A DNA stretch of 64,000 nucleotides, taken from NCBI GenBank assembly GCA_963693085.1, contig OY856412.1:1410824194-1410888193 (forward strand), read 5' to 3'. Below are positions 12,050 through 23,083 of the stretch, in pieces; the first letter of the stretch is position 1; the number at the start of each line of letters is the position of its first letter. Below the pieces are notes generated by a model. That model was not told the origin of the DNA. It saw nothing but the letters and a program-made list of their open reading frames with translations, and did not search any database. Origin of the DNA: Alisma plantago-aquatica (lineage: Eukaryota; Streptophyta; Magnoliopsida; Alismatales; Alismataceae). Position numbers and translations under genes: made by a program.

Positions 12050-12929
12050 CATCAATTGAGCATATTCTTCTTTAGACAAAGGCATTTGATATGTAGTCTG
12101 CTCCAGAGTATCATCAACAAAAGCCATATTGGTGGACTTTACATGGAATCCATATAACTCTTCTTGGATTTTCGTAGTGGATTGGTGAACCACGAACTCT
12201 TTATCAGCCATGTTGATATAAAATGCACCCAGTCAATTAATCAAATAGGAAAAAAATAGACTAGGGGACAACAAATCAGACTCTAGCAAAGATTCAGACT
12301 TTTTCGTCAAGAAATCGGACTTTTCTCTTTAAGACATTAGACTTCTTTTCACTAAGGGACAATAAAGATCTTGAAATCAGATATTTGCACACTTTGTGGA
12401 AACTATGAACCTTGAACCAGACTTTTTAGCCTTAAAAAAAGGCTTTCACAACCATTATAGTAATTGTGCTACAGTGCGCCGCGGCTACAGTAGCTTGGGA
12501 GAATGACCAAAGCTCCCTCCTCGGATTACCTACGCTCGTGACTTTCTAGGGCAAGGTAGTAGGTTCAAGGATGCCCCTCTTTGACCAGATTTGAGGGGGG
12601 TGATTTCTCTTCCCTCAGAGTGAGCTGCAACTTTGACGAAAAATCTGCTGTTGACAGTCGGAGAAGATGGAGTCCAAAGAGGACCGAAAGGACGTCCTGG
12701 CAACGGAAGGTGGCCACCCTAGGGTCGCTGAGGTTGAGGAAGACCCAAACCAAGAGTTGGATCATGCATAAGCCAACAATCGGATGCCCAATAGCCCCTA
12801 TTGTTCCCGTCCGTCTACAGTAATTACTGTAGCAGGGTGAACACTGAAGAAGCTTAAACACAAGACAAAGAAGAAGGAATCAAGTTGACAGCTTGAATTC
12901 CCTGGACTAATTAGGGATGAAAAACCCTA
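12050..12929 (-). other. Copia 5' leader / eroded gag region
   Basis: Between the integrase side and the primer site no zinc knuckle or gag motif could be read. The stretch 12440-12900 is GC-richer with gctacagtag motifs and looks like untranslated leader. The open frame at 12581-12823 plus is antisense to the element and is taken as chance. Confidence 0.5.
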
Positions 12930-12941
12930 GGCTCTGATACC
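12930..12941 (-). promoter_or_regulatory. Primer binding site (initiator Met-tRNA type)
   Basis: The minus strand reads GGTATCAGAGCC one base after the 5' LTR, complementary to the 3' end of plant initiator tRNA-Met, the usual copia primer. Confidence 0.88.
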
Positions 12942-12942
12942 G

Positions 12943-13098
12943 TGTAAATGTAAAAGAAGATGGGAGAATCCCTCAACCATCCTCATGGTTGGGTTGCTTC
13001 TATATTTACATACAAGACTCTTTACATATAGGTCCCTAACTTTTATCACACTTACAAGTAGGTCCCTATACACACATATTAATACACACATATTAACA
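12943..13098 (-). repeat. 5' LTR of copia (156 bp)
   Basis: TG...CA ends, pairs with 8642-8783, and is longer by a duplicated acacacatattaa-type block at its outer end (about 13071-13098). Flanked on the right by CGTAT (13099-13103), the target duplication. Confidence 0.88.
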
Positions 13099-13348
13099 CG
13101 TATGAAACATCCAAATAAATCTCAATTCCCAAATATTACGTTTTATTCCCGTATTATTCATGAACTAATCACGTTTAATATTTTTCTGTGTTTTATACGT
13201 TCTTTTCTAGTTCTATACTAATTAAGACACCAACTTAGTTTGAGACTTTGAGTGCATATATATGTGTGTGTATGTAATATCTGCATGTATATATGAGTAA
13301 TAGTTATAGATATATGTATGCAATATATATGTATATTCATATGTGCAT

Positions 13349-13383
<35 letters not shown>

Positions 13384-13559
13384 ATGCAATATATGTATAT
13401 ATCCTCTAATTTTTTCCCGAAATTTTCCCGAATAGTTGACCATACTTTTACCGTACATTGACCAAATTTTTATCTGATTTCCCGCATAATTGCCCAATTC
13501 TGAATTTTTCAACTCAATCGAACGTATCTCGGATACCTAATTTGTGACTATGCGTTACA

Positions 13560-15790
13560 AGTCTATATTGTGTTGAATTAGAAAAATCACCATTACCAGA
13601 AGTAAGCCCCATTCATGATAGTCAATAGGTGTAGGTGCGGGTTTCTAGTGTATCATACCAATTTAGGTCAACAAATCCAGAACGTACTTCCACTAAGATA
13701 GATTGGTACCTTTCTTGGAATGTAGTATCTCTATTCCAAGAATGTACATGAGGTCACCATAATCCTTGGCTTGAAATTGTGTCTATAGCCACCCCTTGAG
13801 CTGAGATATACCATTGGGATCATCTCCTCTAATTACAATATCATCTACATAGACAAGGACAATAGTGCCACAGGAAGACTTATAAAAGAATGATTGAACC
13901 CAAACTGAGCAAGTAGAGCACTAAAATTGTTAAACCACGCACGTGGCAATTGTTTTAGACCATATAAGGATTTCGTTAACCAATATACCTTCTAACACTC
14001 ACCAAACATGCCTCGGAGGTTGCTCCATATACACTTCTTCAAGAAGATCACCATGAAGAAATCCATTTTTAATATCCAGACAAAGAGGCCGATCAATGTG
14101 AGTAGCAACAGAAATGATAAGCCGCATAGAATTAAGCCAAGCAACAGGTGAAAAAGTCTCAAAGAAATGCACACCATGTGTCTATGTATGTCGTCGGACA
14201 CAAGGCCAGCCATCAGACGATCAACTGAACCATTTGGTTTTTACTTCACAGTATACACCCAGTGGCATCTAACAACAGTTTTCTCTGCAAGTAAATCTGA
14301 ATCCCATGTAGTTGTGGTGTAATGCCTCTATCTTACTGCACGTAGTCTGTATCCAACCGTCATGTCGAGCCAACTCGGCATAGGACCGAGGAATCATTCT
14401 AGAATCTAACTGAATAGAAAAAGTGCAAGCAAAAAGCAATAGCTGAGATAGCAGCAGACATTAGAGATCATATGTTGTATAGTGCACAAACAAACCCTTT
14501 TTCATAAGCCAATAGTATTAAAGTTAGAAACATAAATGTTTAGGGGGCTCTCAATAGAGACAGGTACATCAAGAACCACTAACGATGATGGCTCGACCTG
14601 TGGGACTGATGTCGCTACATCTCCAGAGTCATGTCCAGCTCGCCTGGTGTAAACTAAAGGGACTGATGTGGGGTAGATGATGGGAACATGGTAGGGATGG
14701 GATCAAGTACTCTTTCGTCACTCAATATCAGAAGAGGTGGCAGGCGTGAATGGACGGATGGTGGGCACTCTCTCATTCACTCAAGGTCATATTATTCCCC
14801 CTCACGTAAGACAGAGTCACCAAAAAAAGAAGCGAACTCATAAAAGGTAACGTCAGCCAAGACAAAGAGACAAGGAAGACTTGGGCAATAACACTTGTAC
14901 CACTTTTGTGTGGGAGAATATCCCAAAAGGACAACAACAAACAGCAAGGGGAGACAACTTATCAGCATGTGAATCAAATATATGAACAAGAGTAACACAT
15001 CCAAAAACAAGAAGGAGAACAAGAAAAGGTTGCTCGTCTAGTATCAAAATAGAGAAGGGAGTAGACCCATGCAAAATAGAAGATGGCTGACAATTAAACA
15101 AAAACAAGCAGTGAGAAGGGCATCAGAGTAGCTTTTCTGCACTAACATTTGAAACAATAACATAATATACATGTCACATCAAGAACACGACGGTTTTTGT
15201 GCTTAAAAACCCTATTTTGTTGTGGTGAATGAGGACAGGTTGTCTGATGAATTATGCCAATAGAATCACAAAATTGGGAGACAGCCTTTTGAACATATTC
15301 CAACGAGTTATCGGTATATAGAATTTAAATAGATAGTCAATACTTATATTAATCAAAGGAATTTTTTACAATATATAAAAATTCATCTCTAGATTGAATA
15401 GATAAAACCAAAACATCCAAGAGAAGTCATCAACAAGCAAAAGAAAATAACCAAACCCATTATACCTTGGCTCTTTAAACAAGACCACAAACAATATTGT
15501 GTATAAGATCAAACGGATGCTTAGAGCGTCTAATAACCCAATTAGGAAAAGACAAATGAGGATGTTTGCCTAATTGACGTGAATGACACTCAATAGCTGA
15601 AACGAAGATAGACTTGGAATAAGCTTCTATAGACTCTACAAGAATGGCCATATAGAGATAATGTAGCACTGCAAGGGAGAGCAATTGGTGAAGGTGGTAG
15701 ATGTAGTAGTGGAAGGTTAGTGAGTTGTACGATCACCCTAAAAGAGGTAGAGATTACCTTTCCTAGATCCCCCACCACTTGTCTTCAAAT
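13560..15790 (-). mobile_element. Ty1-copia internal remnant (integrase and reverse transcriptase)
   Basis: Minus-strand copia pieces: reverse transcriptase YVDD at 13840-13851 (intact), a region equivalent to FLHGDLLEEVYMEQPP at about 14010-14070, the integrase C-terminal segment VLLGYSPTQKWYKCY at 14860-14960 with FGCVTLVHIFDSHADKLSP nearby, and a GAG-pre-integrase-like stretch at 15475-15780. No LTRs flank it, and frames are broken throughout. It may be the missing 5' portion of the copia fragment at 7258-8016, separated by the hAT/copia insertion. Confidence 0.75.
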
Positions 15791-16434
15791 TCCCGAGCAA
15801 GCAAGAAAATGTCTGATTTCGACGCCCTTTCGATGTCCATAGAAATAGAAATTTCAACAAATTTCAACAAAAAAAATCAACGTATGTGTTGATGGAGTTT
15901 TGACGGCCAAATGAATGAATTATTTAATGAAATTTTATCGGAACAATCTAGTAGTGTAGATCTATTCATAGGCAATAATATTTCATATTAGATGTGGGGG
16001 CTCCTCATGTGCAAGTGAAGGAAGCTAAATTGTTTTGATGGGGATTTCCATGTTGATGGTGAAATGAATGGATTAACTCATTTTAGTTTGCAAGCACGAT
16101 ATAGGCTTAAAGACACAAACTTATGCAAATATTACACGGTCTAGGATGATAGGACCTCTAGGTAGGACGACAGGATGTAGTACATAAGCAATGTCACAGT
16201 AGTATGTGATTGATTATTGAGGAAGCTTGAGACAATTATGGTACATGGACCCAGTTGAAGCTTGAGAGCATGGTGGAGGACTTCAATTTCTTGTCAATCT
16301 TGCCAGGTTTGGAAGTGGAAGTTTGTGGAAACTTTGAAGAAGTTTAGACGCAAACTTTGATATTGTTTGCTGGCATTTTTTGAAGAAAATGATTTGAATT
16401 TGAAGGAAACTTTGATTGAAAATTTCTAATTACG
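15791..16434. other. Unassigned sequence
   Basis: Contains gaaatttcaac- and gaaactttgaagaag-type motifs that loosely match 150-650 and 3160-3230 in opposite orientation, suggesting an old dispersed repeat. No gene. Confidence 0.4.
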
Positions 16435-16935
16435 TTGGTGCTTAGCTAGTCTTTTTGGTAGGGATAAGACCACCGCTCTAGTCAATGCTAGATTTTATTG
16501 GCCTTCCCTACGTCATGATGGTGCTCGCATTATCTCTTAATGTCGTACATGTCAATTGACCAAAATCAAAAACAAAAATACAGGCATCTACACCCCTCTC
16601 GCTATTCCCATGAGCCATGGAAGGACATGAGTATGAATTTCATTCTAGGCCTTCCCCGCACTTCACGTGGCCATGGCTCTGTGTTTGTGGTTGTTGATCG
16701 TTTTTCTAAGTTGGCCCAATTTATATCTTATACGAAGAATTCTGACGCCTCTCGTATCGCTAATCTTTTCATCAATGAGGTAGTTGAGCTACACGGACTT
16801 CCCACCACATCGTGTGTGACCGTGACGTGAAATTTGTTAGCTACTTTTAAAAGAGTCTATGGAAACCCTTTGGTACCCACCTCCAATTCTCTTCTGCCCT
16901 TCACCCTCAGACTGATGGTCAAACTGAGGTGGTTA

Positions 16936-16940
16936 ATAGG
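16936..16940. repeat. 5-bp target site duplication ATAGG, left of TRIM
   Basis: ATAGG precedes the TRIM and recurs at 17690-17694. Removing the element plus one copy rejoins the gypsy integrase reading (VVN-R...), which confirms the boundaries. Confidence 0.92.
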
Positions 16941-17123
16941 TGTGAAAAATAACATTGGATTGAATGCAATAGGATGAATACAAGACTGGACGCCCTCTCC
17001 TTTATATAGGAGAGGGGAGACGCCCTAAGACTTAGGACGCAAGTAATCTAAACGGGCTGAAATACAAAAGCCCACTAACTAATTAACATATTAACTAAAT
17101 AGGCTAATATAGACTCTCTAACA
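16941..17123 (-). repeat. TRIM LTR, left copy (3' LTR)
   Basis: TG...CA ends. Contains a short inverted segment around ctctcctttatataggagag that includes a TATA-like core at about 16991-17010. Differs from the other LTR at three sites. Confidence 0.92.
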
Positions 17124-17289
17124 CTCCCCCTCAAGCTGGAGCATGGGTGAAACACATGTCCAAAGCTTGGAGGTTACAAGACTCGATTAAACGATAAAAG
17201 AAATGATAGACGAAAGATAAATATCACACCCCATATAAAAATTGATACTCCCCCTTAATTAATGCCCCCTCTGAATCATATGATGGCAA

Positions 17290-17370
17290 TGCCTCTCTTC
17301 TTTAGAGAGGAGAGGAAGAGATGAGAAAAGAAAGAGAGAGAGAGAATATGTATGAGAGAGAGAGTATGAG
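17290..17370. repeat. (GA)n microsatellite inside TRIM
   Basis: Imperfect GA/GAGAGA tract with atgtat interruptions. The open frame at 17321-17518 begins in this tract and is not a gene. Confidence 0.85.
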
Positions 17371-17493
17371 AAGAGATGATATATGTATTCAGGCTATATA
17401 TGTTCCAGGCTATTATCTGTTCACTCCGCCACATGTTCACGTCGTGTACTGTTCACCGTCGGAGTTACTATTCATGCCGTCGTTACTGTTCAC

Positions 17494-17506
17494 GGCTCTA
17501 ATACCA
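17494..17506 (-). promoter_or_regulatory. Primer binding site of TRIM
   Basis: The minus strand reads TGGTATTAGAGCC immediately after the 5' LTR, one mismatch from the standard initiator Met-tRNA primer sequence. Confidence 0.82.
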
Positions 17507-17689
17507 TGTGAAAAATAAGATTGGATTGAATGCAATAGGATGAATACAAGACTGGACGCCCTCTCCTTTATATAGGAGAGGGGAGACGCCCTAAGACTTA
17601 GGACGCAAGTAATCTAAACAGGCTGAAATACAAAAGCCCACTAACTAATTAACCTATTAACTAAATAGGCTAATATAGACTCTCTAACA
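17507..17689 (-). repeat. TRIM LTR, right copy (5' LTR)
   Basis: 183 bp, equal in length to the left LTR with three substitutions (near 17518, 17620 and 17654). Flanked by ATAGG at 17690-17694. Confidence 0.92.
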
Positions 17690-18684
17690 ATAGGAGTTTC
17701 GGTAACCTTCTACAATGCCTTGTGGTTGAACATTTAGGCAATTAGGACTTACTCCTACCTGCTGTTGAATTTGCTTACAACAGTTCCTTTAATCGATCCA
17801 CGAGAAAGAGTCCTTTTATAGTTGTTTATGGTTACAAACCCCGCCAGCCTATAGATCTCATGCCTATGTCCACCGATGCTCATCCTTCCCACCACTGTAG
17901 AAACCTTTACCCAGCACATTCGTGATTTGCATGTTGAGATTTGCCAAAAACTTATGAAAACTATAAGCTTTTTACAGATGCACATCGCAAGTTACAAGAA
18001 TTTAACATGGGCGATTATGTGTTAGTATGTGTGCGCCCTGAACGTTACCCCTAAGATTCTTTCAAGAAACTTCATGCTAGAGCGTCAGGACCTTTCCAAA
18101 TACTTAGTCGATAGGGACCCGATGTCTATGTACTGGATCTGCCAGCAGATTGGGGTATTAGTGTTGTATTTAATGAGGAGAATCTTCTGCTTATCTTGGT
18201 ACATTTGAGCCCCCTCTACCACCAGTTGTAGCTTCTACGTATCATCACAGTGCCTTACCATCTTCAGCGGCTCTACCTCCTATGCCTCAACTTCCTCAAC
18301 AGTCGCTTGAGCGCATTGACATTGTCCTTGATGACCAGACCATGCTCACCAGCCAAGGCACCGTCCATCGTTTCCTAGTTCGCCAACTTGACCGGTTCTC
18401 CTACAGACGCTACATGGATCACCAAGGATAACTTCCTCCCTATTGATACAAATATTCTTGAGTCTACCTTAATACTGATTCGGCGGAGTCGAGCATTTTG
18501 CAGTCGGGGGGAGTTGATGTAAGACAGGCTCCGACTCTACACACGAGCGCAGACCTCACCGCATCATTAGTTAGGCTTTAATGGCTTATGTTGTTTTATT
18601 ATTTCTTTTCCTTGTTTTGGGCTTTTGTACAGTCAAACGGTTTAGTCCCTCATTGGCTACCGTTTAGTCTTTCTTTTAGAAGCC

Positions 18685-18692
18685 TATATAAA
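18685..18692 (+). promoter_or_regulatory. LTR TATA box
   Basis: TATATAAA within the gypsy 3' LTR, about 170 bp from the LTR start, a typical position for the U3 core promoter. It points toward the hAT insertion 40 bp downstream. Confidence 0.55.
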
Positions 18693-18734
18693 TGTTCTAG
18701 TGCTTCATTGTTTAACACACTTGATGAATGAGAC

Positions 18735-19489
18735 CAACATTTTAAAAAGTGGCCCGGCCCGAGCGGCCGCTTAAGCAGCCGCATGAGCGTCACAAGGTGC
18801 TAACCACTCAATTGGAGCTTCAAACGGATTTGGAGCATAGTATATTATCAACTAAGCATACATATAATTACTTAAGTACCTATATTATTATATACTATAT
18901 ATTCTGCTGTATCGCATATCCTATCTCTTGACTCTTGTACTATTCTGTACTTCAGTCTAGGTATTATCTACTAGTCTGTAATACTTAAATAATTACATAT
19001 TTACATGTAACTGACCATCATGTGTATTATCTACTAGTGTGTACTTAACTACTTGTACTCAGATAATTAGATGCACTGACCACTATATTTACTGTGTACC
19101 ACTGGCTGATGAACTATAATTGTGTATAGTACTGGCTACTGCTGTGTATATTAATTTAGTGTATTACTATATAAGTATAATATGATTTGGATAATTTACT
19201 ACTTGACAGTTATAGCAGTACTTAAATTTATATAATTCTTTTACATTTTTTCTGTAATATAGTTATGTTATAAACTAGTCACATAGTTGTGCAGGGTGAT
19301 GTTTACACTTATCATGTGGTTTAGGTATGTGTAAAGTTCCTACACAATGATACTTTATATAGATATATGTTTAATTTTATACAAAATAACATAGGAAAAT
19401 AAGCATCCGCTATTTAAAAAAGTGGGTGCTCCTGGCGCTCAAGCGGCCAGAAGGTGTTGTCCGCCCGCTTCCCACTTTTTAAAACATTG
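18735..19489. mobile_element. Non-autonomous hAT element, TTTTAAAAAG family, copy 1
   Basis: Left end CAACATTTTAAAAAGTGG, right end CCACTTTTTAAAACATTG. Flanking octamers AATGAGAC (18727-18734) and AATAAGAC (19490-19497) match at seven of eight. Subterminal DNA is GC-rich (ggcccggcccgagcggccgc; gcgctcaagcggcc) while the interior is AT-rich and non-coding. 755 bp, inserted in a gypsy LTR. Relatives are at 36032-37749 and a truncated end at 31305. Confidence 0.85.
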
Positions 19490-19560
19490 AATAAGACTTA
19501 TTCCCTTTAGTTATCTCGGTGTATTATTAATAGTTCAGTAAATTGACATTAATAGGTCAA

Positions 19561-20399
19561 GTTGTGTGCATGTAGCACTACTAGATGGTCATACATTGTC
19601 ATTATAGCGTCAAACTAGATCAAATCAATAATATTAGGCTCCACAAGATTCCATGGAATAAAAACAATAGGTTTATTTTCTCTCCCCGAAGTATGCCATT
19701 TAGCAACATTGTAAATGCACTAAAACTGGGCCACATTAACCAATGCGTGGACTTCATTATCTTGAGCTCATTGACAATGATTGATGTCTACCTTGAATTT
19801 TCTTGGTAAAAACATCGCTTGGATAAAGGATGGCTACTTGAATAGTGGTTTATAATGCAAACACATGCTTTGAATCTCCCATTTTTGTACAACAAAACCA
19901 AGCAATGATGCATAGATAATGATAAGACGTAACCTCCATTGCCCATTTCTCACAGTTAGGTTGAGAACTTGATGATAGTCTTCTTAATCCCAAAGTCCCT
20001 AGCATACTATGTACTTATTTAGTAGCATCAATGTCGTTAGACTAGCTCATGTGAACGTACTGAGGTAGATTTTGGTGTTTCAAGTTCATTTATAGGTATT
20101 CAAGGCTCCATCTGGTTTCTTATTGATAATAGGTCGGCTTGGGTAAAGGACGGGTGCTTGAACATGGTCCGTGATGCAAACATCTCCTTGGAATCTTCCC
20201 TTTTTGTACTACATTATCACAAACAGTTGTACATACAGCAAAGATCAGTTGTGGATATCCATTGTCTAATTCCCGGAGGGACAGGGCACCAGAATTCAAG
20301 GACAATACCCGCATCCTTGGCTATAGATGTAACATCCATCTCCGGCCTCAGTTAAAACTCCTTAGTTAGAGCTATTCATAAAAACAAGCTTTTTTGAGG
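19561..20399. other. Unassigned; weak internal duplication
   Basis: About 19810-19900 and 20125-20225 are loosely similar (both with taaaggatg/cgg..cttgaa..tgg and gaatctcc/ttcc..tttttgtac), roughly 315 bp apart, so an old duplication. No gene found. Confidence 0.4.
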
Positions 20400-23083
20400 A
20401 TTTTTTTTCGTAAAATCAATTTTAATGTTAAAATAATCTATTATGATTTATTTAAAATCTTTTATATATTGAAAATATAATTGCAGTACTTTTTGTCAAT
20501 TTTTGAAAAATAACATTTTGGTGGGTAAGCACACAAGCAGGTAGTTGGGTGGCAAGCAAGATGCTTATGGAGGCAAGCATATAGTTGGATAGCAAGTAGG
20601 TAGCTTGAGCAAGCACATTAGTTGGTGAAGCAAGTAGGTGAGTGGCATGCTCCTTTCATTGACACCTAGCATCTCCAAAAGTTGACACCTATCATGCCAT
20701 GTGTCAACCACCCTTTAATAGCTATCTTGAGATGACACATAAGCTTCCATGTGTCATCTAGCAATTCTTGAGATGACACCTAACCATCCATGTATAACCT
20801 AACTAGTAAACATCCACCTAAAGATGACACCCTGCACCCATGTGTCATCCACACACTTTTTTCTATTAGGACCATGCTACCCTTCACCATTCCTATATAA
20901 AGAGCCCCCATCCATCCCACCATAAGCACAAGTTCTCTCTTCTTCATCTCAAAGCAAAGGTGAACGTCCCTTCTCCCTCCTTTCCCATCTCCTTCACCAT
21001 AAACCTCCCATCTCTCACTAGATTAGCAAACCACTCTCTCTTTCTCTATGTTAGTGAAAGGAACCATCTCCCAACAAACACTCTCTCTATAGAAACCTAC
21101 TACCTCCTTCCTCCACCATAGTAAGAGAAACCCAATACTATGTCTTCCACAATATCCTTTCTCTAGAATATATAAGTCATCTCTCTTCTACCCTAGTGAG
21201 AGAAACCCTAGAAGCTGATCTAGCTAGGAACAAGGATCGAGGTAATGGCAAATGCAACAAAATGTTGCCCAAATATATCAAGATTGGATATATTTAATGA
21301 TTCTATGGTCTTCTTGTAGTAATATATATTAAGGACATATAAACGTATGGTTCTCAAATTTTGTCATCCAAAAAGTAGGGTTTATTATTGTTTAATATGA
21401 TATTCAATTCCTATCGTAATCTATTATATCAACATCAATAAAAGATATGATATAGAATGGTTTGGACATACTTCATATACTTTCCTAAAGAATGAATAAG
21501 TGATAAACTATACACAACCTCTCTATTAATAAGCTAGGTATGACTTCCATATATTCGTCCATATTATCCTTCAAAATTGAGTTTAAAGGTTTTAGATGAT
21601 AATCAGGAATTTCTTTTGATTCTAGCCGTAATGTCTTTTGGTTCCCTTTTTTCCTTTATTTCTCCCTATTACTTGAGTCATGTGATATTGTTGGAAAGTA
21701 GAATTCCATCAGACATTTCTAAGGTGACTAGAAGCCTGTTTCACTGATGCTTGTAGCCAGTAAAGAGGAAAGGTTATTTAATTGGTTCCGTGTTCGCACG
21801 GGGGAACTCCCTAACCTCTTGTACGCTTCTGGCCATAGATTTGGCTGATTCAATTCCACAATCCCACAAGTTTACATTTTAGGTGTCATAGTGAAATACT
21901 CAACTAGTGATTCATTTATTCATGACTACCTTTTGACTTCATTAATTTTGACTAGCCATCATTTTGAGTTGTATATCTTTGATGATTTCCTTTTAATTCT
22001 AAACCTTATATTGGGAGATGTGTTGGTAACAGAATCGCCATGTCTTGGCCGGGGATTGATACATTTGGGATCTGGATCGAAGTCCTTTGGAGTCAGGGAT
22101 GGATGAGTATAATTCTCTACCATACTCAGGCCCACACTTGGGTTGGTCATGTAGAGTCAGGCATGATCAAGTTAGTAATGGGGAATAATCTCCTGCAAAG
22201 ATTAAGCATGCTAACTAATGATTATCCAAGTGGCATTTTGTGCAAGGAGCACCCTCTTCTGGTCTTGGAAAGACGATCGGTGGCTGCATGTGGTAATCTG
22301 ATTCATCGAATAGAGCATGCAGTGTGCACGAGTAGCTGGGGGTGTATCAGGGTACTTACAGGTGTTTTGGTGACCCTAATGGACTAAAGTCTTGGCTAAG
22401 CAAGTTTTTGTGGTTGCAGGCCAGTTGCCCAAGGTGAATTGACACCTTCTCTGAGAGTTGTAGTTAAACTCGTTTATGGAATAAGGTCTCCCTTTTTGTT
22501 ATCATTATACCAATAATCCTGATTATGCTCCACAGTATCGGTCTAACATTTTGATAGAGTTGTCATCTAATAAATGCTTTATGAATATACGTACATACAC
22601 ATTCCTTATGCTTCATGCTAGTAGATGGTCAATAATTTTGTTTTGGACTTTTGTTACTTTAGTAATCTGAGTAATGCATTAAGAATACAGTTATATTAAT
22701 AGTGTCTTGTTGCTTATCTCCATTTTCCCATACTTAGACATTTGTCTAACCCATACACTCCCACTTGGGCTGCGACATATTCTTCCATGTTGCAGATTGT
22801 TATTTATAGGACCTTTCGTTGTGGAAGACTCATCTTGAAAAGATCCTGAAGGGCGTCAAGAATCAAAGGCGGATCAAGCTTAATTTTAAACTCATGTATC
22901 ATTTTTTTTATTGATATAGGAGATAATGTAAAAATACCTTTTGTAAGGGTGTAATATTTTAAAATAAAATATTACTTATCTCACTCTTGTGCTTTGATTC
23001 TTGGTGCCATATTAACGGCTCAGATTTAGCTACTTGATTTTTGAAGGAAGAAAATCAGGTGGTTGAATCGGGGACGTTACAAT
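20400..23083 (+). repeat. LTR-like sequence with hairpin repeats and TATA box
   Basis: The AT-rich start is followed by aagcaggtag/ggcaagcaag repeats (20530-20650) and then at least three hairpins in which GTTGACAC or GATGACAC pairs with GTGTCAAC or GTGTCATC (20685-20850). A TATA box (ctatataaagagcc) lies at about 20893, and the sequence ends ...ggggacgttaca at 23083. This is the style of long gypsy LTRs of the Del/Tekay type. The left limit and target duplication are not defined, so it may be a solo or truncated LTR. Confidence 0.5.
20685..20852. repeat. Tandem imperfect hairpins (TGACAC...GTGTCA)
   Basis: Three units, about 28 bp each, pair GTTGACAC with GTGTCAAC, GATGACAC with GTGTCATC, and again GATGACAC with GTGTCATC, each around a loop of about 9-12 bases (centres near 20697, 20746 and 20838). 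A fourth degraded unit lies near 20785. They sit just upstream of the LTR TATA box. Confidence 0.7.

Larger units (their letters stand above)
8642..13098 (-). mobile_element. Ty1-copia retrotransposon with both LTRs and target duplication
   Basis: 4457 bp, minus orientation. It has very short LTRs (8642-8783 and 12943-13098), a Met-tRNA primer site beside the 5' LTR and a purine tract beside the 3' LTR. Domain order on the minus strand is the copia order: integrase, reverse transcriptase, RNase H. The gag region between the primer site and about 12050 is largely unrecognisable, and pol is broken into several frames, so it is not autonomous. It inserted into the hAT element at 8573-13552 and is flanked by CGTAT. 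Confidence 0.9.
8573..13552 (-). mobile_element. Non-autonomous hAT element, CATAGTCAC family, copy 2, split by a copia element
   Basis: Left terminus CATAGTCACAA at 8573 and right terminus TTGTGACTATG ending at 13552. The subterminal motifs are in reverse orientation to copy 1: gtttaaaacg repeats on the left, cccgcataat and tttttcccgaa on the right. The element was about 520 bp before a copia retrotransposon (8642-13098) inserted 69 bp from the left end. It carries a TA/TG microsatellite near 13255-13400. The flanking octamers (8565-8572 caaaaatt; 13553-13560 cgttacaa) do not match, so the target duplication has decayed or one edge is rearranged. Confidence 0.75.
16941..17689 (-). mobile_element. 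TRIM (terminal-repeat retrotransposon in miniature)
   Basis: 749 bp with two 183-bp LTRs (16941-17123 and 17507-17689) that differ at only three positions, so the insertion is fairly young. The minus strand has a primer site TGGTATTAGAGCC (17494-17506) and a purine tract (plus-strand ctccccctcaagctgga, 17124-17140). The interior of 383 bp has no coding sequence and includes a GA microsatellite. It must be mobilised by an autonomous copia-type element. Flanked by a perfect ATAGG duplication within gypsy integrase. Confidence 0.93.
16435..18514 (+). pseudogene. Ty3-gypsy integrase remnant, interrupted by a TRIM
   Basis: The plus strand contains the integrase zinc-binding tail (...[13 protein letters not shown]) and the catalytic core: [34 protein letters not shown] and [10 protein letters not shown] (16600-16800). 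The first catalytic Asp expected in the 'MDF' motif is Asn here. After the TRIM (16941-17689) the integrase C-terminal part resumes at 17695 (LPAVEFAYNSS, SPFIVVYGYKPRQPIDLMP). Stops and frame changes make it dead. Reverse transcriptase, protease and gag are absent upstream, so the element is 5'-truncated. Confidence 0.85.
18515..19560 (+). repeat. Gypsy 3' LTR, interrupted by a hAT element
   Basis: A purine tract ggggggag (18505-18513) is followed by TGATGTAAGAC, the LTR start. A TATA box TATATAAA lies at 18685-18692, with transcribed-type sequence after it. The LTR is split at 18734/18735 by a hAT element and resumes at 19490 (aataagacttattcc...). The right end is not clear, somewhere near 19560. 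Confidence 0.65.
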
